DNA of 64,000 bases, taken from the NCBI RefSeq assembly GCF_014202425.1, contig NZ_JACHGT010000001.1, forward strand, positions 351,160 to 415,159, in the 5' to 3' direction. Shown here one piece after another: positions 1 to 7,741 of this stretch (position 1 is the stretch's first letter; every line of letters begins with the position of its first letter). Source of the stretch: Phytomonospora endophytica (GTDB lineage Bacteria; Actinomycetota; Actinomycetes; Mycobacteriales; Micromonosporaceae). Under the pieces are notes generated by a model. That model did no database searches. It had not been told where the DNA came from and saw only the letters and a list, made by a program, of their open reading frames with translations. The position numbers were made by a program, and so were the translations under genes.

Positions 1-446
1 GCGCCCCACAGGCCGTAGACGACGCTGGGCACCGCCGCCATCAGGTCCACGAGGTTCACCAGGAGCCTGCGCAGTCGGCCGGGGGCGTACTCGGAGATGT
101 AGAGGGCCGTGCCGATCGCCAGCGGCACGGCGATGCCGATCGCGACGCTCGCGATCAGCAGTGTGCCGGTGAGGACGGCCGCGATGCCGAAATCGCCGCC
201 TTCGGGGGCCCATTCCTCGGTGGTGAAGAAGGACCAGCCGGCGACGTGGAGGGCCTCCCAGCCCCGGTAGAGCAGGAAGCCGCCGACCAGGCACATGATG
301 AGCAGGACGGCGAGGCCGCCGGCGCGGCTGACGCCGCGGAAGACGCGGTCGGCGGGCCCGGCGCGGTGGGCGAGGCGGCGAGGCCGGTCGGGCGGGTCAT
401 GCTCGCGCCCGGCGGGCGTCGTCGTCTCGCTGAGGGTGGTGGTCAC
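1..446 (-). CDS. pstC: Phosphate ABC transporter permease PstC (N-terminal part, cut by window edge)
   Basis: Inner-membrane permease subunit of the high-affinity phosphate importer PstSCAB. The reading frame on the minus strand starts at GTG (446-444) and runs off the window at about residue 148. A basic N-terminus is followed by a membrane segment (VLLIMCLVGGFLLYRG), then the loop WSFFTTEEWAPEGGDFG and ITG-like permease sequence including ALYISEYAPGRLRRLLVNL and the conserved AVPSVVYGLWG, all typical of PstC. The start codon shares GTGA with the stop of the upstream gene, so translation is probably coupled. A pstS gene would be expected directly upstream; a YegP-like gene sits there instead. 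pstA and pstB would lie beyond the window. Confidence 0.9.
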   Translation of the reverse strand, partial: MTTTLSETTTPAGREHDPPDRPRRLAHRAGPADRVFRGVSRAGGLAVLLIMCLVGGFLLYRGWEALHVAGWSFFTTEEWAPEGGDFGIAAVLTGTLLIASVAIGIAVPLAIGTALYISEYAPGRLRRLLVNLVDLMAAVPSVVYGLWG

Positions 447-877
447 CGGCGGATCTCTTTCGGGACGGGTGGCTGGGGCGGTGGCGGGAGTCCGTGGTGG
501 CGGACGACCTGCACTCCGGAGGTGATCTCGGCGACGGGCACCGAGTCGAGAAAGCGTTCGAGGTTGTAGGCGCATTCACGCGCGCGCAGATATGAACGGC
601 TCGATTCGGCGACGGGTATCCCGTCGAGTTCGATGAGCCAGCTCATTCGCCCGCTGCGGTCGTCGACGATTTGTGCGGAGGTGAGCCGGGCGGCTCCGGC
701 TTGTAAATTCAGGACCGCGCCGCGGCATTCGAGATAGGTCGGATAACCGTCGGTGCAATTTCCGATTCGCCGGTTGTTCGCCGATATCAAGGTCCAGCGC
801 AGCGGCCCCGCGGCGGCTTTCGTAACGGCGAGTGCGGTGTTGGGCAGGGTCTGGAAGATGAAGCGGGCGTGTTGCAC
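443..877 (-). CDS. Tandem YegP/DUF1508-like two-repeat protein, coupled to pstC
   Basis: The start is GTG at 877, chosen because GGGAGAG lies about 8 nt upstream; an open frame extends further but adds only Arg/Pro-rich sequence. The 144-residue product contains two similar blocks. RWTLISANNRRIGNCTDGY followed by a Cys and a hydrophobic tail lies at about residues 25-60, and SWLIELDGIPVAESSRSY followed by RECAYNLERFL at about 80-115. The pattern (W-x-L, N/D-G, S/G-x-x-Y, then a helix) resembles the YegP (DUF1508) fold, which is usually present in tandem. Function is unknown. Its stop overlaps the pstC start (GTGA), so it is in the phosphate operon at a position where pstS is usual. Family assignment is by pattern only. 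Confidence 0.7.
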   Translation of the reverse strand: MQHARFIFQTLPNTALAVTKAAAGPLRWTLISANNRRIGNCTDGYPTYLECRGAVLNLQAGAARLTSAQIVDDRSGRMSWLIELDGIPVAESSRSYLRARECAYNLERFLDSVPVAEITSGVQVVRHHGLPPPPQPPVPKEIRR

Positions 878-969
878 TGCGGATACTCTCCCGGGCACTA
901 GTACGCGGCGGTTTCGCCCGGGCGGCGACCGTTTCCGCGTTTCACTGCGTGCGGTATCAGGGGTAAGCG

Positions 970-1034
970 TGTTCATGACCGGTTACGCCCGCCGCAGGCC
1001 CACGTTCACAACGGACACGCAGCGCGTGAACGTG
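970..1034. promoter_or_regulatory. Possible PHO box / inverted repeat upstream of the pstC operon
   Basis: Two adjoining 11-nt units start GTTCATGACCG (971-981) and GTTACGCCCGC (982-992), followed by GTTCACAACGG (1004-1014). This resembles the G(T/G)TCA-type direct repeats bound by actinobacterial PhoP. CACGTTCAC (1001-1009) and GTGAACGTG (1026-1034) form a perfect inverted repeat. The position, 90-150 bp before the operon start, suits an operator. The match is by eye; the rest of 878-1134 shows nothing else clear. Confidence 0.35.
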
Positions 1035-1134
1035 CGGTGTGGTCGGCGCCATTCTTCGAGGACGCCGGAATTCGGTTCGGGTTCGCTTTCCGGCCCCACG
1101 CGCGTCGTCTCCCGTCGGCTGCGCCGATTACCCC

Positions 1135-1164
1135 CTGACGACCGCCCGGTGCTTGTGCTACGGT
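1135..1164 (+). promoter_or_regulatory. Putative promoter of the T-box leader
   Basis: CTGACG at 1135-1140 and TACGGT at 1159-1164 are separated by 18 nt, a housekeeping-sigma arrangement. It would start transcription near 1171, just before the first T-box helix. Confidence 0.45.
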
Positions 1165-1170
1165 CCGTGG

Positions 1171-1440
1171 CACGGCATCGACGGAGCCGAGTAACACCCG
1201 CCGATCCGCGGACGAGAGAGCCACCGGCAGCTGTGAAGGTGGACCGCGGAACGGGTGCGAAGACCCTCCCGAGCCGCGGGAAGAAAGGTGTCGCGAGACG
1301 CCGAGTAGAGCCCGCCGGACTGGCCCACGAGACGGGTGTCATGAAGGCCGCGCGCAGCCGGTGCGCGGTGAAGGTGTGGTGGTACCGCGACTCCCCGTCG
1401 CCCACACCTCCGGGGATTCCCAGTGAATCAAGGAGGTGTG
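1171..1440 (+). promoter_or_regulatory. T-box riboswitch, translational type, specifier GAC (Asp)
   Basis: All main T-box parts are visible. Stem I: GGAG 1183-1186 pairs with CTCC 1266-1269. AGTA (1190-1193) faces GAA (1259-1261) as the loop-E motif, followed by specifier GAC (1262-1264). Above it CACCCG 1195-1200 pairs with CGGGTG 1252-1257, CCGCGG 1206-1211 with CCGCGG 1244-1249, and CCACC 1221-1225 with GGTGG 1238-1242, with the AGAGAG bulge at 1215-1220. The T-box sequence TGGTACCGCG is at 1380-1389. GGTGTGG (1373-1379) pairs with CCACACC (1402-1408). The same 3' strand can instead pair over nine bases (1403-1411) with GGAGGTGTG (1432-1440), which holds the ribosome site. There is no U-run terminator, so control should be by ribosome-site sequestration, opened by uncharged tRNA. 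Confidence 0.9.
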
Positions 1441-1447
1441 AGAGCAG

Positions 1448-2803
1448 ATGTCCATCGAACCCATCGAACAGACCGCCGCAGTCCCCGAGGCGAGCGCCGA
1501 CCCGCCACGGGTCCTGGCCTCGGCCTTGGCCGTCCACATCGGACGGACCGTGCGGGTGTCCGGCTGGCTGCATCGCCGCCGGATCCTCAAGTCCGTCGTC
1601 TTCGCCGTCGTCCGCGACCGTTCCGGGCTGGCGCAGGTCGTGGTCCGCGAGCCCGAGTTGAGGGCGCGGATCGAGGCCCTGACCGAGGAGACCGTCGTCG
1701 AGTTCACCGGCGAGGCCACGGCCAACGCCGACGCCCCCGGCGGTGTCGAGATCACCGGCCCGGCGCTGCGGCTGCTCGGTGAACCGGCCGAACCGGCGCC
1801 CTTCGACCTCTACCGGCCGGAGTTGCGCGCGACGCTTCCGACGACCCTCGACAACGCGCAGGTCGCGTTGCGGCACCCGCGCAAGCGGGCGCCTTTCGAG
1901 ATCGCCGCGGCCGCCGTCGCGGGCTTCCGCGAGGCCCTGTCGAAGCGGGAGTTCACCGAGGTCAACAGCCCGAAGCTGGTGGGAACGGCGACCGAGTCGG
2001 GCGCCAGCGTCTTCACCGTCGACTACTTCGGCGGCAAGGCCTACCTGGCGCAGAGCCCGCAGTTCTACAAGCAGACCCTGGTGGGCGTCTTCGAGCGCGT
2101 CTTCGAGGTCGGGCCGGTCTTCCGGGCCGAACCGCACGACACGGTCCGGCACCTCGCCGAGTACGTCTCGCTGGACGCCGAACTGGGCTTCATCGAGGGC
2201 TACGCCGACGTGCAGGCGGTCCTCGAAGCGGCCGTCGGCGGCATGCTGTCGGCCGTCGAGGAACGCGCCGGGGCGGCCCTGGCCACCCTGGGCCTGAGCC
2301 TGCCGGTGATGCCCGCGAAGGTCCCGGAACTGCACTTCACCGAGGCCCTCGCGATGATCACGGAGGCCACGGGCGAGGAGACCGAAGGGCTCGACGACCT
2401 CGCCCCCGCGCACGAGCGCTGGGTCGGTGAGTGGGCGAAACGTGAGCACGGCAGCGACTTCGCCTACATCATCGGCTACCCCATGTCGAAGCGCCCGTTC
2501 TACGCCCACCCCGACACGGCACGTCCCGCCTACAGCGCGTCCTTCGACCTGCTGTTCCGCGGCACCGAGCTGGTCACCGGCGGGCAGCGGCTGCACAAGT
2601 ACTCCGACTACCTCGCCGCGCTCGCCGCGCGGGGGGAGAGCCCGGAGGCCTACGAGGGCTATCTCGCGGCCTTCAAGCACGGCATGCCGCCGCACGGCGG
2701 CTTCGCGATCGGGCTGGAGCGCTTCGTGGCGCAGCTGACCGGCGCGGCCAACATCCGCGAGGTCACGCTGTTCCCGCGCGACCTGCACCGGCTGACGCCT
2801 TGA
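1448..2803 (+). CDS. aspS: Archaeal-type (probably non-discriminating) aspartyl-tRNA synthetase
   Basis: Class IIb synthetase of 451 residues that charges tRNA-Asp and, in this subfamily, often tRNA-Asn, in the cytoplasm. It has an N-terminal OB-fold anticodon domain (about 25-110) and lacks the insertion domain of the ~590-residue bacterial AspRS. Motif 2 is FRAEPHDTVRHLAEY followed by SLDAE; motif 3 is GLERFVAQLTG followed by NIREVTLFPRD. These match archaeal AspRS rather than AsnRS. ATG 1448 follows GGAGG at 1432-1436. The gene is preceded by a T-box with an Asp specifier, so it should be made when tRNA-Asp is poorly charged. Actinobacteria usually keep a second bacterial-type AspRS elsewhere. 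Whether this enzyme also serves tRNA-Asn with GatCAB cannot be read from the sequence. Confidence 0.93.
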   Translation: MSIEPIEQTAAVPEASADPPRVLASALAVHIGRTVRVSGWLHRRRILKSVVFAVVRDRSGLAQVVVREPELRARIEALTEETVVEFTGEATANADAPGGVEITGPALRLLGEPAEPAPFDLYRPELRATLPTTLDNAQVALRHPRKRAPFEIAAAAVAGFREALSKREFTEVNSPKLVGTATESGASVFTVDYFGGKAYLAQSPQFYKQTLVGVFERVFEVGPVFRAEPHDTVRHLAEYVSLDAELGFIEGYADVQAVLEAAVGGMLSAVEERAGAALATLGLSLPVMPAKVPELHFTEALAMITEATGEETEGLDDLAPAHERWVGEWAKREHGSDFAYIIGYPMSKRPFYAHPDTARPAYSASFDLLFRGTELVTGGQRLHKYSDYLAALAARGESPEAYEGYLAAFKHGMPPHGGFAIGLERFVAQLTGAANIREVTLFPRDLHRLTP

Positions 2804-2823
2804 CGGGAACCGGGTCCGGGCCG

Positions 2824-2847
2824 TCGAGGCCCGGGCTCGGGCCTCGG
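2824..2847 (+). terminator. Hairpin after aspS
   Basis: GAGGCCCG (2826-2833) and CGGGCCTC (2838-2845) form a perfect stem with a 4-nt loop, 20 bp past the aspS stop. There is no U-run, as is common in high-GC genomes. Confidence 0.45.
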
Positions 2848-2916
2848 CGAGCCGACCCCGCGGCACCCCGCGCTCGTCTACCGTGGAAAGCCTCACAACG
2901 GACGAAGAGGCACTCC

Positions 2917-3612
2917 ATGGACGAGATCTACGCCATCGGCATCCAGGGCGCCGTCGGTGAACCGGCCCCCGCGCGCATCTTCTCCGTGCGCGACCAGGAG
3001 ATCGGCGACACCGTCGTCGAGCTCGGCCCGCTCGCGGGTGACCTGTCGAACGCCTTCGACCCCTCGACCGGCGACCACTGGTGGATCGCCGGGGACGAGG
3101 TCAGTTCGCAGCGCGGGGGCGTGCACGCGGCCCTGTCGGTCCCGAAAGGCAAGCGGGGCCTGGCCTTCCGCCGTGACGGGCGGGGCTTCTTCTTCGCGGC
3201 GGAGGCGCCCGGCCGCGTCCTCTCCTTCGAGGGCGCCAATCCCGGCGGCGTGACCCCGGTCGAGGTCCACGGCGTCGAGACGCCGGTCGACCTGGCCTTC
3301 GACGGTGCCGGGCGGGCCCTGCTGCTGACCGCCGACGGCGTCCTCGCCGAGGTCGACGACACGTCCGGTCCGAAGTGGACGGTGTCGCGCACCTGGTCGA
3401 TCAACGCCGCCGGCCACGTCTTCACCGGCCTGGCCCTCGCCGAGTCCTACGTGACCGTCGCCGGCCGCGACACCGACGGCTCCTTCATCACCGAGGTCGT
3501 GTTCGACAACGGCTCGGCCGGCCTGGAACCGCCGTTCGACCTCGGCTCCATCGGCAAGGTCGGCGACCTCGCCTCGGCGCACTTCCCCGACGGCGTCACG
3601 CCCGGGCGCTGA
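2917..3612 (+). CDS. Hypothetical protein, possibly beta-propeller-like
   Basis: Not recognised. ATG 2917 is chosen because GAAGAGG lies just upstream and protein-like sequence starts there. The product has 231 residues, no signal peptide and no membrane segment. It is rich in short strands with Gly/Asp turns and repeated units such as LAFRRDGRGFFFAAEAPGRV, LAFDGAGRALLLTADGVLAEV and GLALAESYVTVAGRDTDGS. These resemble blades of a WD40/YVTN-type propeller but carry no diagnostic motif. It ends 22 bp from the convergent secreted-protein gene, so it is probably monocistronic. Confidence 0.8.
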   Translation: MDEIYAIGIQGAVGEPAPARIFSVRDQEIGDTVVELGPLAGDLSNAFDPSTGDHWWIAGDEVSSQRGGVHAALSVPKGKRGLAFRRDGRGFFFAAEAPGRVLSFEGANPGGVTPVEVHGVETPVDLAFDGAGRALLLTADGVLAEVDDTSGPKWTVSRTWSINAAGHVFTGLALAESYVTVAGRDTDGSFITEVVFDNGSAGLEPPFDLGSIGKVGDLASAHFPDGVTPGR

Positions 3613-3634
3613 CGCACCCGGGCGCGACCACCGG

Positions 3635-5503
3635 TCACTTCAGTCCGAAGGACCGGATCGTCGTGGCGGCGAAGGAACCGCCGATCGAGTCGGTCGACGA
3701 CAGCCGTACCGAGACGAACGTCGCCCCCGCCGGGTGCACCAGCAGCCCGAGCGCCTGGTCGCCGTGCCGCAGCAGCGACACCTTCTTCCAGGTGACGCCG
3801 TCGTCGTAGGAGACCTCCATCGTCATCGACGTGGTCTTCGCCGCGGCGCCCTGCCGGTGCGCGTCGAGCGTCACGACCTGCGGCACCCACCGCCGGGCGT
3901 AGCCGTTCTCGACGCCGGAGGCGTCCAGCGACACCGTCGACAGGTTCACGGCCTCACGTTCGGCCGTGCTCGCCGAGTCGAAGGTCCACGTCGCCGTCGC
4001 GCGCGTGCCGAGGGCCGTCCACGGGACGTCCCGGGTGGCGTCGACGGCGAGTGTGTAGGTGCCCGAGTCACCGGCCGGGAGGTAGTAGTTCTGCGACTCC
4101 AGGCGGCTGTCCTTGCGTGCGATCTCCACGCCGTCGCGGGACAGTGTCGTCACCCCGGTGACCCCGACCAGGCCCCAGCCGGCCTCGGCGGCGTCGGGTC
4201 CGGTGAACATCGGGGTGATGCCCGACAGCTGGTCGCCGGACCGGTTGAGGGAGAAGGCGTAGCGCTCGTGGACCAGGCCCGGCCCGACCGGCGCGCCGAA
4301 CCAGGTGTCCCGCGCGCTGCCGGTCTTGTAGTGCCCGCCGTAGTGGACGATGTAGTCGGCCGGGTATTCGGCGTTGAACTGCGCGGTGTGGAACCACTCC
4401 ACCTCCGGCGAGGCGGTGTAGTACTCGGTGCGCACCTGCGGCGTGCGGACGGCGAACTCGGGGACCACGAAGGCCGAGTCGTGCCCGGAGTCGACCCGCC
4501 CGTAACTGTTGCGACGGAAGTCGATCTTGTAGCCCTGCGCCTGGTAGTCGACGACGCGCTTGGCCAGGCCGCGGTCGCGGACGCGCCACGACAGGTCGGC
4601 GGGGATCTCGCCGGTCGCGGTGTACGCGAGGTGGTAGCCGTAGGCCGTCTGCCCGCCCTCGTCCTCCGGCCCGGTGAGGGTCGGCCGGATCGCGAAGAGC
4701 AGGCCCTCGGCCTCGGCCGGCGTGGAGTAGATCCGCCAGTCGCCTTCGAGGATCGTCGTGTAGCTCATCCCGGTGTCGATCCCGGGGAGGTTCGCCTGCA
4801 GCTTGAACTCCGCGCTGTGCGCCACGGCGTCCTTGCGGTCGACGGTGAAGGTCAGCTCCTCCAGGTCGTTGCCCTCGACGGTGAACCCGGTGGGCGCGTC
4901 GGCGACGGTGAGCCGGTGGTAGGTGAGGGACGCGAACCCGGCGGTCCCGGCCGACGGCTGCGTCTGCTGGTAGGCCAGCGCGCTGTACTCACCGGGCGGA
5001 ACGAGGCCGGCGACCGTGCCGTCGCCCTGGTCGCGCAGGTAGAAGACCTTGCCGGTCACCTGATCCTGCAGGTTGACCTGCTTCTGCTTCGTGATCGCGC
5101 CCGACGGCGTCTCGAAGGCGACCGTCACCGCCTGCGCGTCCCCGGCGAGCGGCGCGAAGGAAGAGGTCCCCGCCGTCTCGCCGCGCAGGATCGCGTCGAC
5201 GTTGAACAGCGCGGGATCGAGCCCGCCGGAACCGAGCTGGTCGAGCACGTCGGCGGGCACCAGGAGACGATCGCCGGACCCGTCGGGGGCCGTCGGCGAA
5301 GTGAACGTGACGCCCTCGCGGCCCGGGCCGGGACGCACGTCGAAGCGGCCGTCCGGCAAGGGCAGCACGACGTCGCCGGTGGGGAGGGTGACGGTGTCGG
5401 TGGGGGTGATGGTGGTAGGGGCGGCCGGGGGATCGGCATAGGCCGTTCCCGCCGGGATCAGGGTGAGGACCCCGACCAGGATTCCTATCGAGCGAAGTCG
5501 CAC
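3635..5503 (-). CDS. Secreted protein: S8-peptidase prodomain and C-terminal scaffold without the catalytic domain
   Basis: The start is GTG 5503 with AGGGAG upstream. The 622-residue product has a Sec signal peptide (MRLRSIGILVGVLTL, cut after AYA23). Residues about 35-110 (VTLPTGDVVLPLPDGRFDV, RPGPGREGVTF, LLVPADVLDQL, LDPALFNV) match the N-terminal region seen in actinobacterial subtilisin-like proteases. Those proteins then have Asp/His/Ser catalytic blocks; here there is none (no DTGVD, no HGTHVA, no GTSMA). The sequence passes straight into the large beta-rich C-terminal scaffold of the same proteases. The gene is intact and its codon use matches its neighbours. It may be an extracellular binding or decoy protein descended from a peptidase. 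Confidence 0.8.
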   Translation of the reverse strand: MRLRSIGILVGVLTLIPAGTAYADPPAAPTTITPTDTVTLPTGDVVLPLPDGRFDVRPGPGREGVTFTSPTAPDGSGDRLLVPADVLDQLGSGGLDPALFNVDAILRGETAGTSSFAPLAGDAQAVTVAFETPSGAITKQKQVNLQDQVTGKVFYLRDQGDGTVAGLVPPGEYSALAYQQTQPSAGTAGFASLTYHRLTVADAPTGFTVEGNDLEELTFTVDRKDAVAHSAEFKLQANLPGIDTGMSYTTILEGDWRIYSTPAEAEGLLFAIRPTLTGPEDEGGQTAYGYHLAYTATGEIPADLSWRVRDRGLAKRVVDYQAQGYKIDFRRNSYGRVDSGHDSAFVVPEFAVRTPQVRTEYYTASPEVEWFHTAQFNAEYPADYIVHYGGHYKTGSARDTWFGAPVGPGLVHERYAFSLNRSGDQLSGITPMFTGPDAAEAGWGLVGVTGVTTLSRDGVEIARKDSRLESQNYYLPAGDSGTYTLAVDATRDVPWTALGTRATATWTFDSASTAEREAVNLSTVSLDASGVENGYARRWVPQVVTLDAHRQGAAAKTTSMTMEVSYDDGVTWKKVSLLRHGDQALGLLVHPAGATFVSVRLSSTDSIGGSFAATTIRSFGLK

Positions 5504-5702
5504 GACGACTCCCTGTGTGGAAGTGGGCTGTTTCGCCGACCTTGATCGGCAGTTGGACGATTAACCACGCTAAGGGGCTACTGCCAGGTACTTCATGTGA
5601 TGTCGATCTCTGTGCAGACCGTGATCATGTATGTACCGATGGCCCGGTACGTTCCTTACGGGACAGCGCGGAGGGGTCACCTCGGGTTAGCGTCTGACCG
5701 AT

Positions 5703-6797
5703 ATGACTGAAGAGATGACGCTCGAACGCGTCTTCCACAACAGGGCCGAACAGTCGCCCGCCGAACTCCCCGTCTTCTCCCGCCTGTGCCGGGCCGTCGC
5801 CGACGACCCCGCCCTGGCCGCCCCACTCGCGGGCCTCCCCGTCCGGTGGAACCTCCCCGACCGGCTCCTCACCGCCGTGAGCCTCCTCCTCCGAGCCGAA
5901 GCCACCGGACACCCACTCGCCGCCCACTTCGCCACCCTCGGAGGCGGCAAAGGCGCCGACGGCACCCTCGTCGACACCTTCGCCGCCTTCCTCGCCGAGC
6001 ACCACGAACGCCTCACCGCACTCGTCCGCGACAACGACTCCCGCTGGAACGACCCCGCCCGCGTCGCCCAGTTCTGGCCCGCCTTCGCCCTCACCGCCGC
6101 CCGCGACACCCGCCCGCTCTGGCTCGTCGAACTCGGCGGCGCCGCCGGCCTCACCGCCCGCCCCGACCGCTACGGATACCGCTTCACCCGAGAGAACCGC
6201 ACCGAGACCGTCAACGGCGACCGCCCACTCGTCCTCGACCTCGAACTCCGCGGCGAAGACCCCGCCCACCTCGGCCACCCCGTCAGAGTCGCCGGCCGCT
6301 GCGTCATCGACCGCGACCCCATCCGCACCGACGACCCCGCCACCGTCGCCCTCCTGCGCGCGAGCGTCCGGCCCGACCTCGCCGACCAGCTCCGCCGCGT
6401 CGACCTCGCCCTCGCCGAAACCGCCAACACCGAACTCACCTGGCACATCGGCGATCTCCTCGACGTCCTCCCCGCAGCCCTCGCCGAGATCCCCGACGGG
6501 CGCCTCCCCGTCGTATACGGCTCCAGCGTCCTGTGCTGCCTCCACGAACGCAGGCCCCGCTTCGCCGAGATCCTCGCCGAAGCCGGCCGCGACCTGGTCT
6601 GGCTGAGTATCGAGGCGCCCGCCAACTCCCTCGGCCTGATCAGCCGAGACCCCGTCACCGAGACGAACAACAAAGCGCACCTGACCGCCGTCACCTACCG
6701 CGACGGCCGAGTGGTCTCCGCCGAGACCCTCGCGCTCGCCGACTCCTGGGGGCGCTGGCTGTACTGGGACCCGCGCCCGGTCGAGATCACGTCCTGA
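5703..6797 (+). CDS. DUF2332 family protein
   Basis: The 364-residue product belongs to the DUF2332 family, common in Actinobacteria and of unknown function. Typical blocks are NRAEQSPAELPVFSRLCRAVADDP at the N-terminus, HPLAAHFATLGG, and the loop RPLWLVELGGAAGLTARPDRYGY at about residues 140-160, which resembles the glycine-rich SAM-binding loop of Rossmann methyltransferases. A DRDPI motif follows. ATG 5703 lies about 10 nt after a TTAGCG -10-like box with no ribosome site, which suggests a leaderless transcript. It diverges from the S8-like secreted gene across 199 bp. Confidence 0.85.
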   Translation: MTEEMTLERVFHNRAEQSPAELPVFSRLCRAVADDPALAAPLAGLPVRWNLPDRLLTAVSLLLRAEATGHPLAAHFATLGGGKGADGTLVDTFAAFLAEHHERLTALVRDNDSRWNDPARVAQFWPAFALTAARDTRPLWLVELGGAAGLTARPDRYGYRFTRENRTETVNGDRPLVLDLELRGEDPAHLGHPVRVAGRCVIDRDPIRTDDPATVALLRASVRPDLADQLRRVDLALAETANTELTWHIGDLLDVLPAALAEIPDGRLPVVYGSSVLCCLHERRPRFAEILAEAGRDLVWLSIEAPANSLGLISRDPVTETNNKAHLTAVTYRDGRVVSAETLALADSWGRWLYWDPRPVEITS

Positions 6798-6820
6798 CCC
6801 GCGTGCACTCGACGGCCATG

Positions 6821-6839
6821 CGAGGTTAGGCTCGCCTAA
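6821..6839 (+). promoter_or_regulatory. Iron box (DtxR/IdeR-type operator)
   Basis: The 19-mer CGAGGTTAGGCTCGCCTAA matches 15 of 19 positions of the DtxR/IdeR consensus TTAGGTTAGGCTAACCTAA and keeps the dyad. It is 44 bp upstream of the siderophore ATPase start, so iron-replete repression of that gene is expected. Confidence 0.75.
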
Positions 6840-6883
6840 GCATCCCGCTCGCTCCTGAGCGCCCGCCGTCGTGAGGACACGCC

Positions 6884-7687
6884 ATGCCCGACCGCCTGCA
6901 CGCCGAAGACCTCGTGCTCGCCTACGACAAGCGCATCGTCGCCGACGGACTCTCGGTCTCGATCCCCGACGGCTCGTTCACGGTGATCGTCGGTCCCAAC
7001 GCCTGCGGCAAGTCGACGCTGTTGCGCGCGCTCGCGCGGATGCTCAAACCGCAGCGGGGGACCGTCCACCTCGACGGGCGCCTCATCGGCTCCTACCCGG
7101 CGAAGGAGGCGGCGCGGCGGCTCGGGCTGCTGCCGCAGTCGGCGACGGCCCCGGAGGGGATCAGCGTCGCCGACCTCGTCGCCCGCGGCCGGTACCCGCA
7201 CCAGAGCCTCCTGCGGCAGTGGTCGAAGACCGACGAGCGCGTCGTCGAGGAGGCGATGGTCGCCACGGGCGTCCTCGACCTCGCCGCCCGCCCGGTCGAC
7301 GAGCTGTCCGGCGGGCAGCGGCAGCGCGTGTGGATCGCGATGGCCCTGGCCCAGCAGACGCCGATCCTGCTCCTCGACGAACCGACGACCTTCCTCGACA
7401 TCGCCCACCAGGTCGACGTCCTCGACCTGTGCGCCGACCTCAACGCCGCGCAGGGCCGGACCCTCGTCGCCGTCCTGCACGACCTCAACCTCGCCTGCCG
7501 CTACGCCACCCACCTCATCGCCATGACCGACGGCCGCATCGTCGCCGAAGGGCCCCCGGCGCAGATCGTCACCGCCGAACTCATCGAAGAGGTCTTCGGG
7601 CTGCGCTGCCGCGTCATCGAGGACCCGGAGACCGCGACGCCGCTGGTCGTCCCGGCCGCCCCCGCGCCGGTCGCGCGGGCCGCCTGA
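6884..7687 (+). CDS. Iron-siderophore ABC transporter ATP-binding protein (FecE/FepC type), orphan
   Basis: Cytoplasmic ATPase subunit (267 residues) of a FecCD-type siderophore importer. It has Walker A GPNACGKST (37-45), the Q-loop region GLLPQSATAPEGISVADLV, the RGRYPHQS stretch typical of the FepC/FhuC group, signature LSGGQRQR, Walker B ILLLDEP, D-loop TTFLD and switch His in VLHDLNLA. ATG 6884 has GAGGA upstream. No permease or binding protein is adjacent, so it must serve transporters encoded elsewhere, as shared siderophore ATPases do in several Gram-positives. The iron box at 6821-6839 indicates DtxR-type control. Confidence 0.92.
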   Translation: MPDRLHAEDLVLAYDKRIVADGLSVSIPDGSFTVIVGPNACGKSTLLRALARMLKPQRGTVHLDGRLIGSYPAKEAARRLGLLPQSATAPEGISVADLVARGRYPHQSLLRQWSKTDERVVEEAMVATGVLDLAARPVDELSGGQRQRVWIAMALAQQTPILLLDEPTTFLDIAHQVDVLDLCADLNAAQGRTLVAVLHDLNLACRYATHLIAMTDGRIVAEGPPAQIVTAELIEEVFGLRCRVIEDPETATPLVVPAAPAPVARAA

Positions 7688-7741
7688 CCCCCTCCGGCGA
7701 CCCCCTGCGCGGCAAACCCGGTACGCGAACGTCGTACCCGC

